DNA of 64,000 bases from Saprospirales bacterium (GTDB lineage Bacteria > Bacteroidota > Bacteroidia > Chitinophagales > Saprospiraceae): NCBI GenBank assembly GCA_016719895.1, contig JADJYG010000007.1, forward strand, positions 248,001-312,000, written 5' to 3'. The notes beneath the pieces were generated by a model. It did not search any database. It was not told the origin of the DNA and saw nothing but the letters and a program-made list of their open reading frames with translations. The position numbers and the translations under genes are program-made. Below are positions 35,975-44,296 of this stretch, piece by piece; position 1 is the first letter of the stretch, and every line of letters begins with the position of its first letter.

Positions 35975-36751
35975 TCAACGGCGTTTGCCCAGCTGCAAAT
36001 TTACAAAGAAGTTGAGGAACACCCGCTGATTCTCTTCGCTGACCAGTATGGGCAGTTTTTTAGGAAACACATCGACCATGGCGCCGATTTCCAGCGCTTT
36101 GACGAATTCGTCGAAAGCGCCCCAGTCCATATGAAAAGCGATGGATGCGTTTGCCCCGGGCCGGAACCCCATCTCCCCGAAGCCCCGTGTGAACGGCGAA
36201 GCGCCCTTGATACGCCCGTTTTCATCGAGAAACAGGTTGGCGTTTTCGGCAGAATATTTTTCGTGAAATATCCGGCAGTCACCCGGGCTGTCGGGATCGG
36301 GGTAGCAAATGGCGAGGTAATAGGGCTTGAGCAGTCCCAGGGAAGGTCCGATGGCGTAACTTATACCTACGGCGACGCCTTTTTGTTTGGCCTTTTCGGA
36401 AAAATAGCGTTTGACGCCCCAGCCGCTGCGAACGACAAAAACATTGTTTTGTTTGCCAAAAATATACGGGCGGAAGGACCGGCTCAAGATTGGATCTGCG
36501 CTCTGGCGTTGTTCTTTCGGGTGTTTGATCTCGCCCAGGCTGATGTGAAAATAGGTCGTTTTATAGTAGGTACGCAGACGTCCGAATTCCATTCCCGGCA
36601 CGAAGCCCCTGTTGGTGGTGAGCCGCATGTTGAACGTCGTTTCCCGGTTATAAACAATTCCCACTTGCTCATTGGCCTGCGTTAGCCCTTGCGACCAGGA
36701 GGAGCGCGCCAGCAGCGCTGAAAAAATGAAAAAGAGCAGTATTCGTACCAT
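35975..36751 (-). CDS. putative outer-membrane beta-barrel protein
   Basis: A 258-residue exported protein. The signal peptide MVRILLFFIFSALLARSSWSQ is followed by alternating hydrophobic/polar strands rich in aromatic residues (NMRLTTNRGFVPGMEFGRLRTYYKTTYFHISLGEI), ending in a strand with a near-terminal aromatic region (QRVFLNFFVNLQLGKRR). This looks like a small outer-membrane barrel of Bacteroidota; no named family is recognised. I chose the start at 36751, directly at the signal peptide, over an in-frame upstream start at 36820. It is positioned between birA and the FkbM gene on the same strand. Confidence 0.75.
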   Translation of the reverse strand: MVRILLFFIFSALLARSSWSQGLTQANEQVGIVYNRETTFNMRLTTNRGFVPGMEFGRLRTYYKTTYFHISLGEIKHPKEQRQSADPILSRSFRPYIFGKQNNVFVVRSGWGVKRYFSEKAKQKGVAVGISYAIGPSLGLLKPYYLAICYPDPDSPGDCRIFHEKYSAENANLFLDENGRIKGASPFTRGFGEMGFRPGANASIAFHMDWGAFDEFVKALEIGAMVDVFPKKLPILVSEENQRVFLNFFVNLQLGKRR

Positions 36752-36881
36752 CGTGCGGGAATTTGTTTCAAAAATAGGTTTTTCCACCGGAACGCCAAGC
36801 GAATTTGATACCCAATGCATTGATTAGCCAAACTTTTTTACTGAACAAAAAAAATTGCCGGCTGTTCGGCCGTACAGCGGC

Positions 36882-37646
36882 TTACACCAATTGAACCTCC
36901 TTAACGGCAAAATGCGCCGTTCCATTGCCGGTACGCAGGATCAGGCTGCCATCGTCGGCCACGCCTTGAATAACGCCCTCGAAGCGGTCGCCGCCGGGGC
37001 GCACAAACTGGCGCGGCTCCCCAAGGCCCAAGAGGCAAGCGTGATAATCGGCGCGCAAAGCCGCGATATGGTTGTTTTTGAGCTGCAAATACCGCTGTTC
37101 GAGGCATTCGAAGAGCACCCCGGCCACCTCCTCCAGCTCAAACGCCGCACCCGACGCTAAGGCCAGCGATCCGGCTGCCGGCAGTTCGGGGGAGAATTCC
37201 GCCTGGTTGATGTTCAGCCCTATGCCCACGATCGAGCTTTGCCAGCTGCGCCCGCTGATGGCGTTCTGGATCAGAATACCGGCTACTTTTTTCGACCCGA
37301 TGTACACGTCGTTGGGCCATTTCAGCCGTACAACGCTGCCGTCGGCAAGCCGAAGGGTACGCAGCACCGTATCCCGCACCGCCAGCGCCATGGCCTCGCT
37401 CAGCCGGAAAGCAGCGGTTGCCGGAAGCCAGGCAGGGTAGAGTATGATGCTCAGGGTCAGGTTTTTTCCCGCTGCACTGAGCCACTGGCTGCCAAATTGG
37501 CCGCGGCCGGCTGACTGACTGACAGCCCGCACCACCGTTCCTTCAGGTGGCTTACTTTTTGCGATGAACTCCCGGGCATAATCGTTCGTAGACGGCAGTT
37601 CGTCGAAACACAGGTAAACTTTTCCGATGAAAAGTGTGTTTGCCAT
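36882..37646 (-). CDS. birA: biotin--[acetyl-CoA-carboxylase] ligase
   Basis: A 254-residue cytoplasmic enzyme that activates biotin with ATP and attaches it to the carboxyl-carrier protein. The core motifs are clear: ELPSTNDYAREFI, the biotinyl-AMP loop SAGRGQFGSQWLSAAGKNLTLSI, the WPNDVYIGSKKVAGILIQN catalytic segment and VGIGLNINQ. A small C-terminal SH3-like domain follows (FEGVIQGVADDGSLILRTG). The N-terminal helix-turn-helix of the E. coli-type BirA repressor is missing, so this is a monofunctional ligase. It is divergent from rsfS and probably heads the operon ending in lipA, which groups two cofactor-attachment functions. Confidence 0.95.
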   Translation of the reverse strand: MANTLFIGKVYLCFDELPSTNDYAREFIAKSKPPEGTVVRAVSQSAGRGQFGSQWLSAAGKNLTLSIILYPAWLPATAAFRLSEAMALAVRDTVLRTLRLADGSVVRLKWPNDVYIGSKKVAGILIQNAISGRSWQSSIVGIGLNINQAEFSPELPAAGSLALASGAAFELEEVAGVLFECLEQRYLQLKNNHIAALRADYHACLLGLGEPRQFVRPGGDRFEGVIQGVADDGSLILRTGNGTAHFAVKEVQLV

Positions 37647-37795
37647 GCGTATTGCAGCGTTTGGACAGGCAACTTCGTTTCAGAAAATTGCCGGCACGCG
37701 CAAAGTTGCGTACTTTTATGCCGGGTTATCCAGCTCGCCCGCAAAATGCCAAAGGCCGGCGGAAACCCTGAAACGTAAATTCAAAATTATATCTA

Positions 37796-38191
37796 TTGAA
37801 TCTGACATCCGTACTGCGGTCGAATAAAACCCGCGATCCCCGCTCCGAACAACTCAACCATTTTATTGTTGAAGGTATTCGCGATAAGAAAGGAAAGAAT
37901 ATCGTTCAACTTGATTTGCGTAGCCTCGATGACGCCCCGGCAGATTTTTTCATCATTTGCGAAGGAGACTCCAATACGCATGTCAAAGCTATTTCCGACA
38001 GCATTTACAAAAAAGTGAAAGAGGCGTTGCACACCATGCCCTCCCATACCGAGGGCTCTTTGAATGCCCGTTGGATTTTGATGGACTATTTTAACACCAT
38101 CGTCCACGTTTTTTATCCTGAAACCCGGCAGTTCTATGAAATCGAACAACTCTGGAGCGATGCCGATTCGACGGAATTTGCGGACGTCTGA
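37796..38191 (+). CDS. rsfS: ribosome silencing factor RsfS
   Basis: A 131-residue protein of the RsfS/Iojap family that binds ribosomal protein uL14 and blocks subunit joining when nutrients are scarce. Family motifs: IVEGIRDKKGKNIVQLDLRSLDDAPADFFIICEGDSNTHVKAISDSI and LNARWILMDYFNTIVHVFYPETRQFYEIEQLWSDA. No ATG exists in a usable position; the frame can only start at a non-ATG codon, and the TTG at 37796 gives the normal length. It is divergent from birA and lies upstream of ftsH on the same strand, an arrangement common in Bacteroidota. Poly-C tracts separate it from ftsH. Confidence 0.94.
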   Translation: MNLTSVLRSNKTRDPRSEQLNHFIVEGIRDKKGKNIVQLDLRSLDDAPADFFIICEGDSNTHVKAISDSIYKKVKEALHTMPSHTEGSLNARWILMDYFNTIVHVFYPETRQFYEIEQLWSDADSTEFADV

Positions 38192-38231
38192 ACAGCAAGC
38201 ACCGGCTTGCAACGGGCCTTTTCACTGGGAT

Positions 38232-38259
38232 CCCCCCCCCCCCCCCAATCACCCCCCCC
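38232..38259. repeat. poly-C tracts upstream of ftsH
   Basis: A run of 15 C (38232-38246) and, five bases later, a run of 8 C (38252-38259). They end 19 bp before the ftsH start codon. Such tracts are prone to length change and to sequencing error. Confidence 0.85.
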
Positions 38260-38278
38260 ACTCAATTATTAAGCAATT

Positions 38279-40336
38279 ATGAGCAACGAAAAGCGTAAGC
38301 GCGATGACGAGTTGGATGACCCGCGCCAACCACGCGACGAGAATAATAACAATGGCGCCGATAATATGCCCCGGTTCAGTTTTACCTGGATCTATGTGCT
38401 GATTGGGCTCGCCCTCTTAGGCCTCCAATTGTCCAAGATGTTTGTGGAACCACCCACCAAGTCCTGGGAGGACTTCGAGCGTATGGTACGGGCCGGCGAC
38501 ATCAGCAAGATGGAAGTGGTCAATAAGGAAACGGCGCGGGCCTACGTCAAAAAGGACAGCTTGTGCAAGTATTTCGATCTGTTTCGCATCGAAGATAAAA
38601 ACAAGGACTGTCAGCCGGACAAACCCGGGTGGGGCTTCAATGCCGAACAAATGTACGTGTCGTTCAATATCGGTTCGATGGACGTGTTGAAAGACAACCT
38701 TAAAACCCTGAATGAAAGCCTGATCAAAGAAAAAAAGGCCAAGGTCGTCCCTACGTACATCGATGAAACGAACTGGACCGGCACTATCATGACCTACCTG
38801 GTGCCCTTGCTGCTGTTGATGGCCCTGTGGATATTTATCCTGCGCCGCATGGGCGGCGGAGCCGGCGGACCGGGTTCACAGATATTTAATATCGGCAAAT
38901 CGAAAGCCACGCTGTTCGACAACAACGCGCGGGTGAATATCACCTTTGCCGACGTAGCCGGGCTGGATGAGGCCAAGGAAGAGGTCATGGAAATCGTCGA
39001 TTTCCTGAAAAACCCGAAAAAATACACGTCGCTGGGGGGTAAGATACCGAAAGGCGTACTCCTGGTTGGCCCTCCCGGCACGGGCAAAACATTGCTGGCG
39101 AAGGCCGTGGCAGGCGAAGCAGGCGTGCCGTTTTTCTCGATCTCCGGTTCAGATTTTGTCGAAATGTTTGTCGGCGTGGGCGCCTCCCGTGTGCGCGACC
39201 TGTTCCGCCAGGCCCGCGAAAAAGCGCCCTGCATCATTTTTATCGATGAAATCGACGCTATTGGCCGCGCGCGTGGCCGTGGCGCCATTCAGGGCGGCAA
39301 CGACGAGCGCGAAAATACCCTCAACCAGCTGCTGGTGGAAATGGACGGTTTCCCGACGGACAAAGGCGTCATCCTTATGGCCGCCACCAACCGCCCCGAC
39401 ATCCTCGACCATGCCCTGATGCGCCCGGGCCGCTTCGACCGCCAGATCGGTATCGGCCGCCCCGACCTCAACGGCCGGGCCCAGATTTTCCAGGTCCACC
39501 TGAAAAATATCAAGGTGTCTCCCGAAGTGACGCCGATCGCCCTGGCCGAAATGACACCGGGTTTCGTCGGCGCCGATATCGCCAACGTGTGCAACGAAGC
39601 GGCGCTTATCGCCGCCCGCCGCAACAAAAAAGCCATTGACCTCGACGATTTTAACTATGCGCTCGACAAAGTCATCGGCGGCCTGGAAAAGAAAAACAAG
39701 ATCATCAGTCCCGAAGAAAAACAGATCATCGCCTACCACGAAGCCGGTCACGCGATTTGCGGTTGGTTTCTCGAACACGCGCACCCCCTGGTGAAAGTCA
39801 CTATTGTTCCGCGCGGCCTGGCCGCGCTGGGCTATGCGCAGTACTTGCCCAAAGAGCAATATATCACCCGCAAAGAAAAATTGCTCGATGACATCTGCAT
39901 GACCCTCGGCGGCCGGGCTGCCGAATCGGTTGTCTTCGACAAAATCAGCACCGGCGCGCAAAGCGACCTGGACCACGTGACGCGTTTGTCGTACGATATG
40001 ATTATCAACTACGGCATGAACGAACGGGTCGGCAATGTGTCGTACTATTCCATGCTGAACGAGTCGTATGTGCGTCCCTTTTCCGAACAAACCGCGTACC
40101 TCATTGACCAGGAAGTGAAGCGCATGATCGATGAGCAGTACGACAGGGCGAAAAACCTGCTTCGTGATAAGCGCAAGGAACTCGACGCGCTGGCCAAAGC
40201 GCTGCTGGAAAAAGAAGTGCTGCACCGCACCGACCTGGAGAACCTCATCGGCAAACGACCCTTTGCCGACCCCACGCCGGGCGAGAGCGCCAGCATCGCC
40301 GTAGTGGAGCCGCCGACCGGGGATGACGAAGACTGA
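38279..40336 (+). CDS. ftsH: ATP-dependent zinc metalloprotease FtsH
   Basis: A 685-residue membrane-anchored AAA+ protease that degrades membrane and regulatory proteins. Order: a short acidic N-terminus, TM1 (about 33-52), a periplasmic domain, TM2 (about 163-184), then the AAA domain with Walker A GPPGTGKT (about 264), Walker B CIIFIDEIDAIGR and the second-region-of-homology arginines (MRPGRFDRQI). The M41 protease domain has zinc motif HEAGH near residue 487. The C-terminal tail is acidic (PPTGDDED). The ATG at 38279 follows two poly-C runs. Pairing with rsfS upstream is a usual Bacteroidota context. Confidence 0.97.
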   Translation: MSNEKRKRDDELDDPRQPRDENNNNGADNMPRFSFTWIYVLIGLALLGLQLSKMFVEPPTKSWEDFERMVRAGDISKMEVVNKETARAYVKKDSLCKYFDLFRIEDKNKDCQPDKPGWGFNAEQMYVSFNIGSMDVLKDNLKTLNESLIKEKKAKVVPTYIDETNWTGTIMTYLVPLLLLMALWIFILRRMGGGAGGPGSQIFNIGKSKATLFDNNARVNITFADVAGLDEAKEEVMEIVDFLKNPKKYTSLGGKIPKGVLLVGPPGTGKTLLAKAVAGEAGVPFFSISGSDFVEMFVGVGASRVRDLFRQAREKAPCIIFIDEIDAIGRARGRGAIQGGNDERENTLNQLLVEMDGFPTDKGVILMAATNRPDILDHALMRPGRFDRQIGIGRPDLNGRAQIFQVHLKNIKVSPEVTPIALAEMTPGFVGADIANVCNEAALIAARRNKKAIDLDDFNYALDKVIGGLEKKNKIISPEEKQIIAYHEAGHAICGWFLEHAHPLVKVTIVPRGLAALGYAQYLPKEQYITRKEKLLDDICMTLGGRAAESVVFDKISTGAQSDLDHVTRLSYDMIINYGMNERVGNVSYYSMLNESYVRPFSEQTAYLIDQEVKRMIDEQYDRAKNLLRDKRKELDALAKALLEKEVLHRTDLENLIGKRPFADPTPGESASIAVVEPPTGDDED

Positions 40337-40582
40337 GAACGGGAAAGACGGAATAATCCGGCTCCTGCGCCCGGTTTCCACGCGGTATACCTTGCTTTTT
40401 CGACCTGATTTTGTCTTGTATACCTCACGCTCCGCCCAGACCGGAATTTTCGTTTGCGCGGTTCGCCTTCCCAGGACCCCCACACCTTTTTTCTGCGGAA
40501 ACGCGGGAAAAACTCTACGGTTTGGTAGCACTACGCTAATTGTTAAATTCCGCCGGACGAGGTATAACAACCGCCAATCCGT

Positions 40583-41110
40583 TCAGTGCCCGCTGATTAC
40601 ATCCCGGGCAAATAAGATCAGCGGCTTCCAGTAGGCCGACGTGGAAATATTTTCCCGGATAACGCCGCGGCTGGTAGTGCTGTGCACCACGACAATGCCC
40701 TTGTTGCTGCGCTCCACGACCATGGCGACGTGCTGGATGTTGCGTTTGTTTTTCCCGAATACAATAAGATCCCCTGGCTGTACGGCATTCAAACTGACCG
40801 GCACGCCTTCAGCCGCCTGTGCCGACGAAGCCGGTGAAACCGGTACGCCGAATTGTTTCAGGACGTAGCTGGTGAACCCCGAACAATCAAAGCCTGCGCG
40901 CGGATCGGCGCCTGCATACTTATACGAAGCGCCTTCCAACTGGAGCCCATACTTTACCACCTCTTGCCGGAATTGGCGTTCGGATAAATTGCCGGCGTTT
41001 GCCGGGGGGCGCACACTTTTTTTGGCGGCCGAACAACCGTTAAAGAACAAGGCTGCAACCAGCGCGCTGGAAAAGACAAAAACCGGTACGGCAGGATACC
41101 CTTTTTTCAT
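40583..41110 (-). CDS. NlpC/P60 family peptidoglycan hydrolase, lipoprotein
   Basis: A 175-residue cell-wall endopeptidase. The N-terminus has a lipoprotein signal with the Cys in FFNGCSAAKK. The catalytic domain shows the nucleophile in GFDCSGFTSYVLKQFGV, the histidine in NIQHVAMVVERS and the third polar residue in VVHSTTSRGVI. It likely cuts stem-peptide crosslinks (gamma-D-Glu-mDAP type) near the outer membrane. A close paralogue lies directly upstream on the same strand with matching C-terminal sequences, so the two are a tandem duplication. The 246 bp between it and ftsH (convergent) hold nothing I recognise. Confidence 0.93.
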   Translation of the reverse strand: MKKGYPAVPVFVFSSALVAALFFNGCSAAKKSVRPPANAGNLSERQFRQEVVKYGLQLEGASYKYAGADPRAGFDCSGFTSYVLKQFGVPVSPASSAQAAEGVPVSLNAVQPGDLIVFGKNKRNIQHVAMVVERSNKGIVVVHSTTSRGVIRENISTSAYWKPLILFARDVISGH

Positions 41111-41169
41111 GGCGAGTTAAATTAAAGGGCATAAACGCCATAGCCGGGCTAAATCTTACTTAAGGCACT

Positions 41170-41204
41170 AAAAAACGGCTGCCGGCTTTTCAACCGGCAA
41201 CCGT
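41170..41204 (-). terminator. rho-independent terminator after upstream NlpC/P60 gene
   Basis: ACGGCTGCCGG (41175-41185) pairs with CCGGCAACCGT (41194-41204, one G:T pair). On the minus strand a T-rich run follows. It separates the two NlpC/P60 genes into different transcripts. Confidence 0.75.
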
Positions 41205-41284
41205 TGCACTTTTCGTTTTGTTAAGCAGCCTTTTGTTATTGTATCGGAATATTTTTTCAAGATTTTGCCCTGCGGCAGGCCACA

Positions 41285-41809
41285 TCAGTCGACGAGGCGG
41301 CGCCCCAGCACATCGCGGGCAAACAGAATACGCGGACGCCAGTACGACGAGGTGCTGACATTTTCGACAATCACGCCCCGGCTGCAAGTGCTGTGCACGC
41401 AAATAATCCCATCGGGGTTGTTTTCCACGACTATGGCCACGTGTTGAATACGGCCACGCCGGCCGAAAAAAAGCAGGTCGCCCGGCATGACGTTCCGGAG
41501 TGGCACTTTTATACCCTGAACAGACTGTGTGGAAGAACTGCTGGATACTTCGGCATCGAATTTTTCCAGGATGTAACTCGTGAACCCCGAACAATCGAAG
41601 CCCGTACCGGGGTTCCGGCCGGCATACCGGTAGCGAATGCCGACAAACTGGCGGGCGTAATCGATGATTTCCTCCCGGAATTGCACCATTTCGGTGCTCA
41701 ACGAGCGGCTTGGACTAAAGGCTGATCCAAGGACAAAAACAAAACTGATAAGGCTGATGCATAAAATAGGGCGTAATCGGGGCAAGCAACTACAAGAAGG
41801 GTCGCTCAT
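41285..41809 (-). CDS. NlpC/P60 family peptidoglycan hydrolase (tandem paralogue)
   Basis: A 174-residue paralogue of the neighbouring gene. The N-terminus has a basic stretch followed by a hydrophobic segment (ILCISLISFVFVLGSAF), a signal peptide or anchor without a clear lipobox, so its location may differ from the lipoprotein copy. Catalytic motifs are kept: GFDCSGFTSYILEKF, RIQHVAIVVENN and VHSTCSRGVIVENVSTSSYW. The ATG at 41809 is chosen; the longer frame begins at a TTG with no support. About 200 bp of AT-rich sequence upstream (41810-42013) hold no other gene. Confidence 0.92.
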   Translation of the reverse strand: MSDPSCSCLPRLRPILCISLISFVFVLGSAFSPSRSLSTEMVQFREEIIDYARQFVGIRYRYAGRNPGTGFDCSGFTSYILEKFDAEVSSSSSTQSVQGIKVPLRNVMPGDLLFFGRRGRIQHVAIVVENNPDGIICVHSTCSRGVIVENVSTSSYWRPRILFARDVLGRRLVD

Positions 41810-42013
41810 AGAAACGGCATTTTCACAGGGCGCCGGCAAGGGGTGGCGTTGAAACTTTGACCGGCATTTTCGTGGCTGGTCTTACCCTGGGTGTGAAAGA
41901 TTGTTTTGGATTAAAGAAAACAGAACAGCTCCCCAGCTTCGCCAGAGGAGCAGCGCAAAGATAGAAATATCTTCAAACTTGTTGATTATCAGAGTTAAAA
42001 AAATATTAAGACG

Positions 42014-42790
42014 CTAGCGTTCGAGTTGAAACGCATCGGAATCGCCCAGGAAAGGCAACTGTGCGCGGTATTGGCGCAGGGCGTCCAGCGACAGTTCTGC
42101 CGTGAAAATACCCGGCATTCCGGCGCCGATATGGCAGACGGCCTGGCCCGAATAATCCCAGATACCCGAGTCGCCGGCGTATTCGAGTCCGTTGCCGTCC
42201 GTGCCAACGATGTTTACGGCGGCCACGTAACTCTGGTTTTCAATAGCCCGGGCGGGTAGCAGGCTGCGCCAGTGGTGCCCGCGCCGCGCTGGCCAGTTGG
42301 CGACGTATAAGAGCAGGTCGTACGGAGCTGCCGGGGTTTGGCGGCTCCATACCGGGAAGCGCAGGTCGTAGCAAATGAGCGGGCAAATCCGCCAGCCCAA
42401 CCACCCCAGCACCAGGCTTTTTTGGCCGGCAGTGTACGTTTCGTGTTCGTTGGCCAGGCTGAATAAGTGCCGCTTGTCGTAGCAGTCGATGGAGCCATCC
42501 GGGCGCGCAAACAGCAGTCGGTTGAAATAACGCCCTTCCTCCCGGCAGATGAAACTTCCGGTAATGGCCGCGCCGAGCAGGCGGGCCTGGTTGCGCAACC
42601 ATTGGCCGGTTGGGCCCTCCATCGGTTCGGCCAAAGCCGCCGCCTGCATCGAAAAACCCGTGCTGAACATTTCGGGCAGCACCGCCAGGTCCGTCGTGCC
42701 GGCCAGGGGGGCCAGTATTTCAGCAAGCCCGGCCCGGTTAGCCGCAGGGGCCTCCCAATGCAGCTGCGTTTGAAGGATCGTAATGCGCAT
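42014..42790 (-). CDS. carbon-nitrogen hydrolase, omega-amidase (YafV/Nit2) type
   Basis: A 258-residue cytoplasmic hydrolase of the nitrilase superfamily. The catalytic triad is visible: Glu in LAVLPEMFSTGFSM, Lys in IDCYDKRHLFSLANEH and Cys in ICPLICYDLRFPVWSRQ. The HLFSLANEHETYTAG and DLLLYVANWPARRGHHW segments are typical of the omega-amidase group, which hydrolyses 2-oxoglutaramate or 2-oxosuccinamate and so completes glutamine-transaminase salvage. The ATG at 42790 (MRITILQTQLHWE) is chosen; the longer frame to 42907 adds 39 residues unlike the family. It is divergent from the Mpo1-like gene. Confidence 0.93.
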   Translation of the reverse strand: MRITILQTQLHWEAPAANRAGLAEILAPLAGTTDLAVLPEMFSTGFSMQAAALAEPMEGPTGQWLRNQARLLGAAITGSFICREEGRYFNRLLFARPDGSIDCYDKRHLFSLANEHETYTAGQKSLVLGWLGWRICPLICYDLRFPVWSRQTPAAPYDLLLYVANWPARRGHHWRSLLPARAIENQSYVAAVNIVGTDGNGLEYAGDSGIWDYSGQAVCHIGAGMPGIFTAELSLDALRQYRAQLPFLGDSDAFQLER

Positions 42791-42950
42791 AGATCGATAC
42801 ACGGATATAAGTGGATAGCGCAAACTTATAAGCTTATCCTGCATAGTTGTGCAGTTTAATTTTTTTGAATGCAGGGTTTGCTTCATTTTGCTACCGATAT
42901 GAACCACACCCGTCAGGAATATTCCATACCTACCAAGTACCGGTAATTTG

Positions 42951-42958
42951 TATTTTTG
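42951..42958 (+). promoter_or_regulatory. -7 box of the Mpo1-like gene
   Basis: TATTTTTG matches TAnnTTTG exactly, about 40 bp before the first ATG. It lies at the start of the extended open frame (TTG 42948), so translation must begin downstream. Confidence 0.55.
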
Positions 42959-42998
42959 CTTCCAGGCAAACGACTATTACCCGCCAAGAACAAACGTC

Positions 42999-43469
42999 AT
43001 GCTTATGAAAACCATCAACGATTGGCTGTCGGAATACGGCGAAAGCCACCAAAACCCCACCAACAAACTGGTGCACTGGATTTGCGTACCGACGATTTTT
43101 TTTAGCATTGTGGGCCTTTTTTACGGCATCAAGCTGGGTGTGCCGGTGCTGCCCGGCATCCAACTGAACGTGGCCACCGTGCTGCTGCTCCTGGTCGTCG
43201 GATACTACGTCCGGCTTTCTCCCGCACTCGCGGTCGGCATGTTGCTCTTTTCGCTGCTCTGCCTTTTTATCGCCCAACAAATAGAAACGGCCGGGCTGGT
43301 TCTGTGGCAGGTATGCCTGAGCCTCTTTGTCCTGGCCTGGATTGGCCAGTTTTGGGGGCATAAAGTGGAAGGCAAGAAACCCTCCTTTTTCCAGGACCTG
43401 CAGTTTTTAATGATCGGCCCGGCCTGGCTCATGAGCTTTATTTACAGCCGTTTTGGACTGCGCGTGTGA
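42999..43469 (+). CDS. DUF962/Mpo1-like membrane protein
   Basis: A 156-residue membrane protein of the DUF962 (YGL010w/Mpo1) family. The yeast member is an Fe-dependent dioxygenase of 2-hydroxy fatty acids. The conserved HxxxN...H pattern appears at the N-terminus as YGESHQNPTNKLVHWICVP, and the second His region as WIGQFWGHKVEGKKPSFFQD, the likely metal ligands. Four hydrophobic helices fill the rest. Start choice is between ATG 42999 and ATG 43005, both after the promoter box at 42951. It is followed 45 bp later by the enoyl-CoA hydratase gene, so a lipid-related transcript is plausible. Confidence 0.88.
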   Translation: MLMKTINDWLSEYGESHQNPTNKLVHWICVPTIFFSIVGLFYGIKLGVPVLPGIQLNVATVLLLLVVGYYVRLSPALAVGMLLFSLLCLFIAQQIETAGLVLWQVCLSLFVLAWIGQFWGHKVEGKKPSFFQDLQFLMIGPAWLMSFIYSRFGLRV

Positions 43470-43513
43470 ACCACGCCCGCCTGTGCACCCGGCAGCTATT
43501 TCAGATACTATTC

Positions 43514-44296
43514 ATGGAAGATATTACCCAGCAAGGTTACGTCCGTGGGGCGCCCGCACCCAACGGAATCCTGCACATCCATTTTTACCACCCCAACCAC
43601 AACAGCCTGCCCAGCCGCCTGCTCCACGGGCTGGCCGGTGCATTGGATGCTGCCGGTCACGACCCGGCCATACGGGCGATCGTACTGCGCAGCGATACGC
43701 ACAAGACCTTTTGCGCAGGCGCCAGCTTCGATGAGTTGGCAGCGATCGGCGACGCAGAGACAAGCCGTGATTTTTTTTCCGGTTTTGGACAGGTGATCAA
43801 TGTCATGCGGCGGTGCCCGAAAATAATCATAGGCCGTATTCACGGGAAAGCGGTCGGGGGTGGCGTAGGTCTGGCGGCAGCTACAGACTTTTGTATGGCC
43901 TCTTCATACGCCTCCGTCCGCCTCAGCGAGCTGGCTGTCGGCTTCGGACCATTTGTTATCGGGCCTGCCGTGGAGCGCAAAGTTGGTTTGGCGGCCTTCA
44001 GCCAGATGGCCCTGAACCCCGGTGAATGGCAGACGGCCGCCTGGGCAAAGGAAAAAGGCTTGTTCCAGGAAGTATTCGATACCGTGGAGCAACTGGATGC
44101 CTACCTCGATCATTTTTGCCAAAACCTGGGGAGCTACCACCCTGAAGCGCTCGCCGAACTAAAACGGATCTTTTGGCAAGGAACCGAGCATTGGGACACA
44201 CTCCTGCACGAACGGGCAGCCATCAGCGGCCGGTTGGCCTTGTCGGAGTTTAGCAAAAAGGCAATCGAAGCGTTTAAATCCAGGCGCTCAGACTAG
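43514..44296 (+). CDS. enoyl-CoA hydratase/isomerase family protein
   Basis: A 260-residue crotonase-fold enzyme. The oxyanion-hole segments are KTFCAGASFDELAAIGD and GRIHGKAVGGGVGLAAATDFCMAS, followed by SVRLSELAVGFGPFVIGPAVERKVG. The position of the usual first catalytic Glu is occupied by a VGGGVGL-type loop, and Glu in LSELAVG is present. Whether it is a hydratase, isomerase or other crotonase is therefore not fixed. The ATG at 43514 is chosen; a GTG at 43466 overlapping the previous stop is an alternative. The stop overlaps the 3' end of carA (convergent) by 9 bp. Confidence 0.9.
   Translation: MEDITQQGYVRGAPAPNGILHIHFYHPNHNSLPSRLLHGLAGALDAAGHDPAIRAIVLRSDTHKTFCAGASFDELAAIGDAETSRDFFSGFGQVINVMRRCPKIIIGRIHGKAVGGGVGLAAATDFCMASSYASVRLSELAVGFGPFVIGPAVERKVGLAAFSQMALNPGEWQTAAWAKEKGLFQEVFDTVEQLDAYLDHFCQNLGSYHPEALAELKRIFWQGTEHWDTLLHERAAISGRLALSEFSKKAIEAFKSRRSD

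Noticed and set aside
39149..40570. A 473-residue frame antisense to ftsH
   Set aside because: Mirrors the ftsH coding sequence; no support as a gene.
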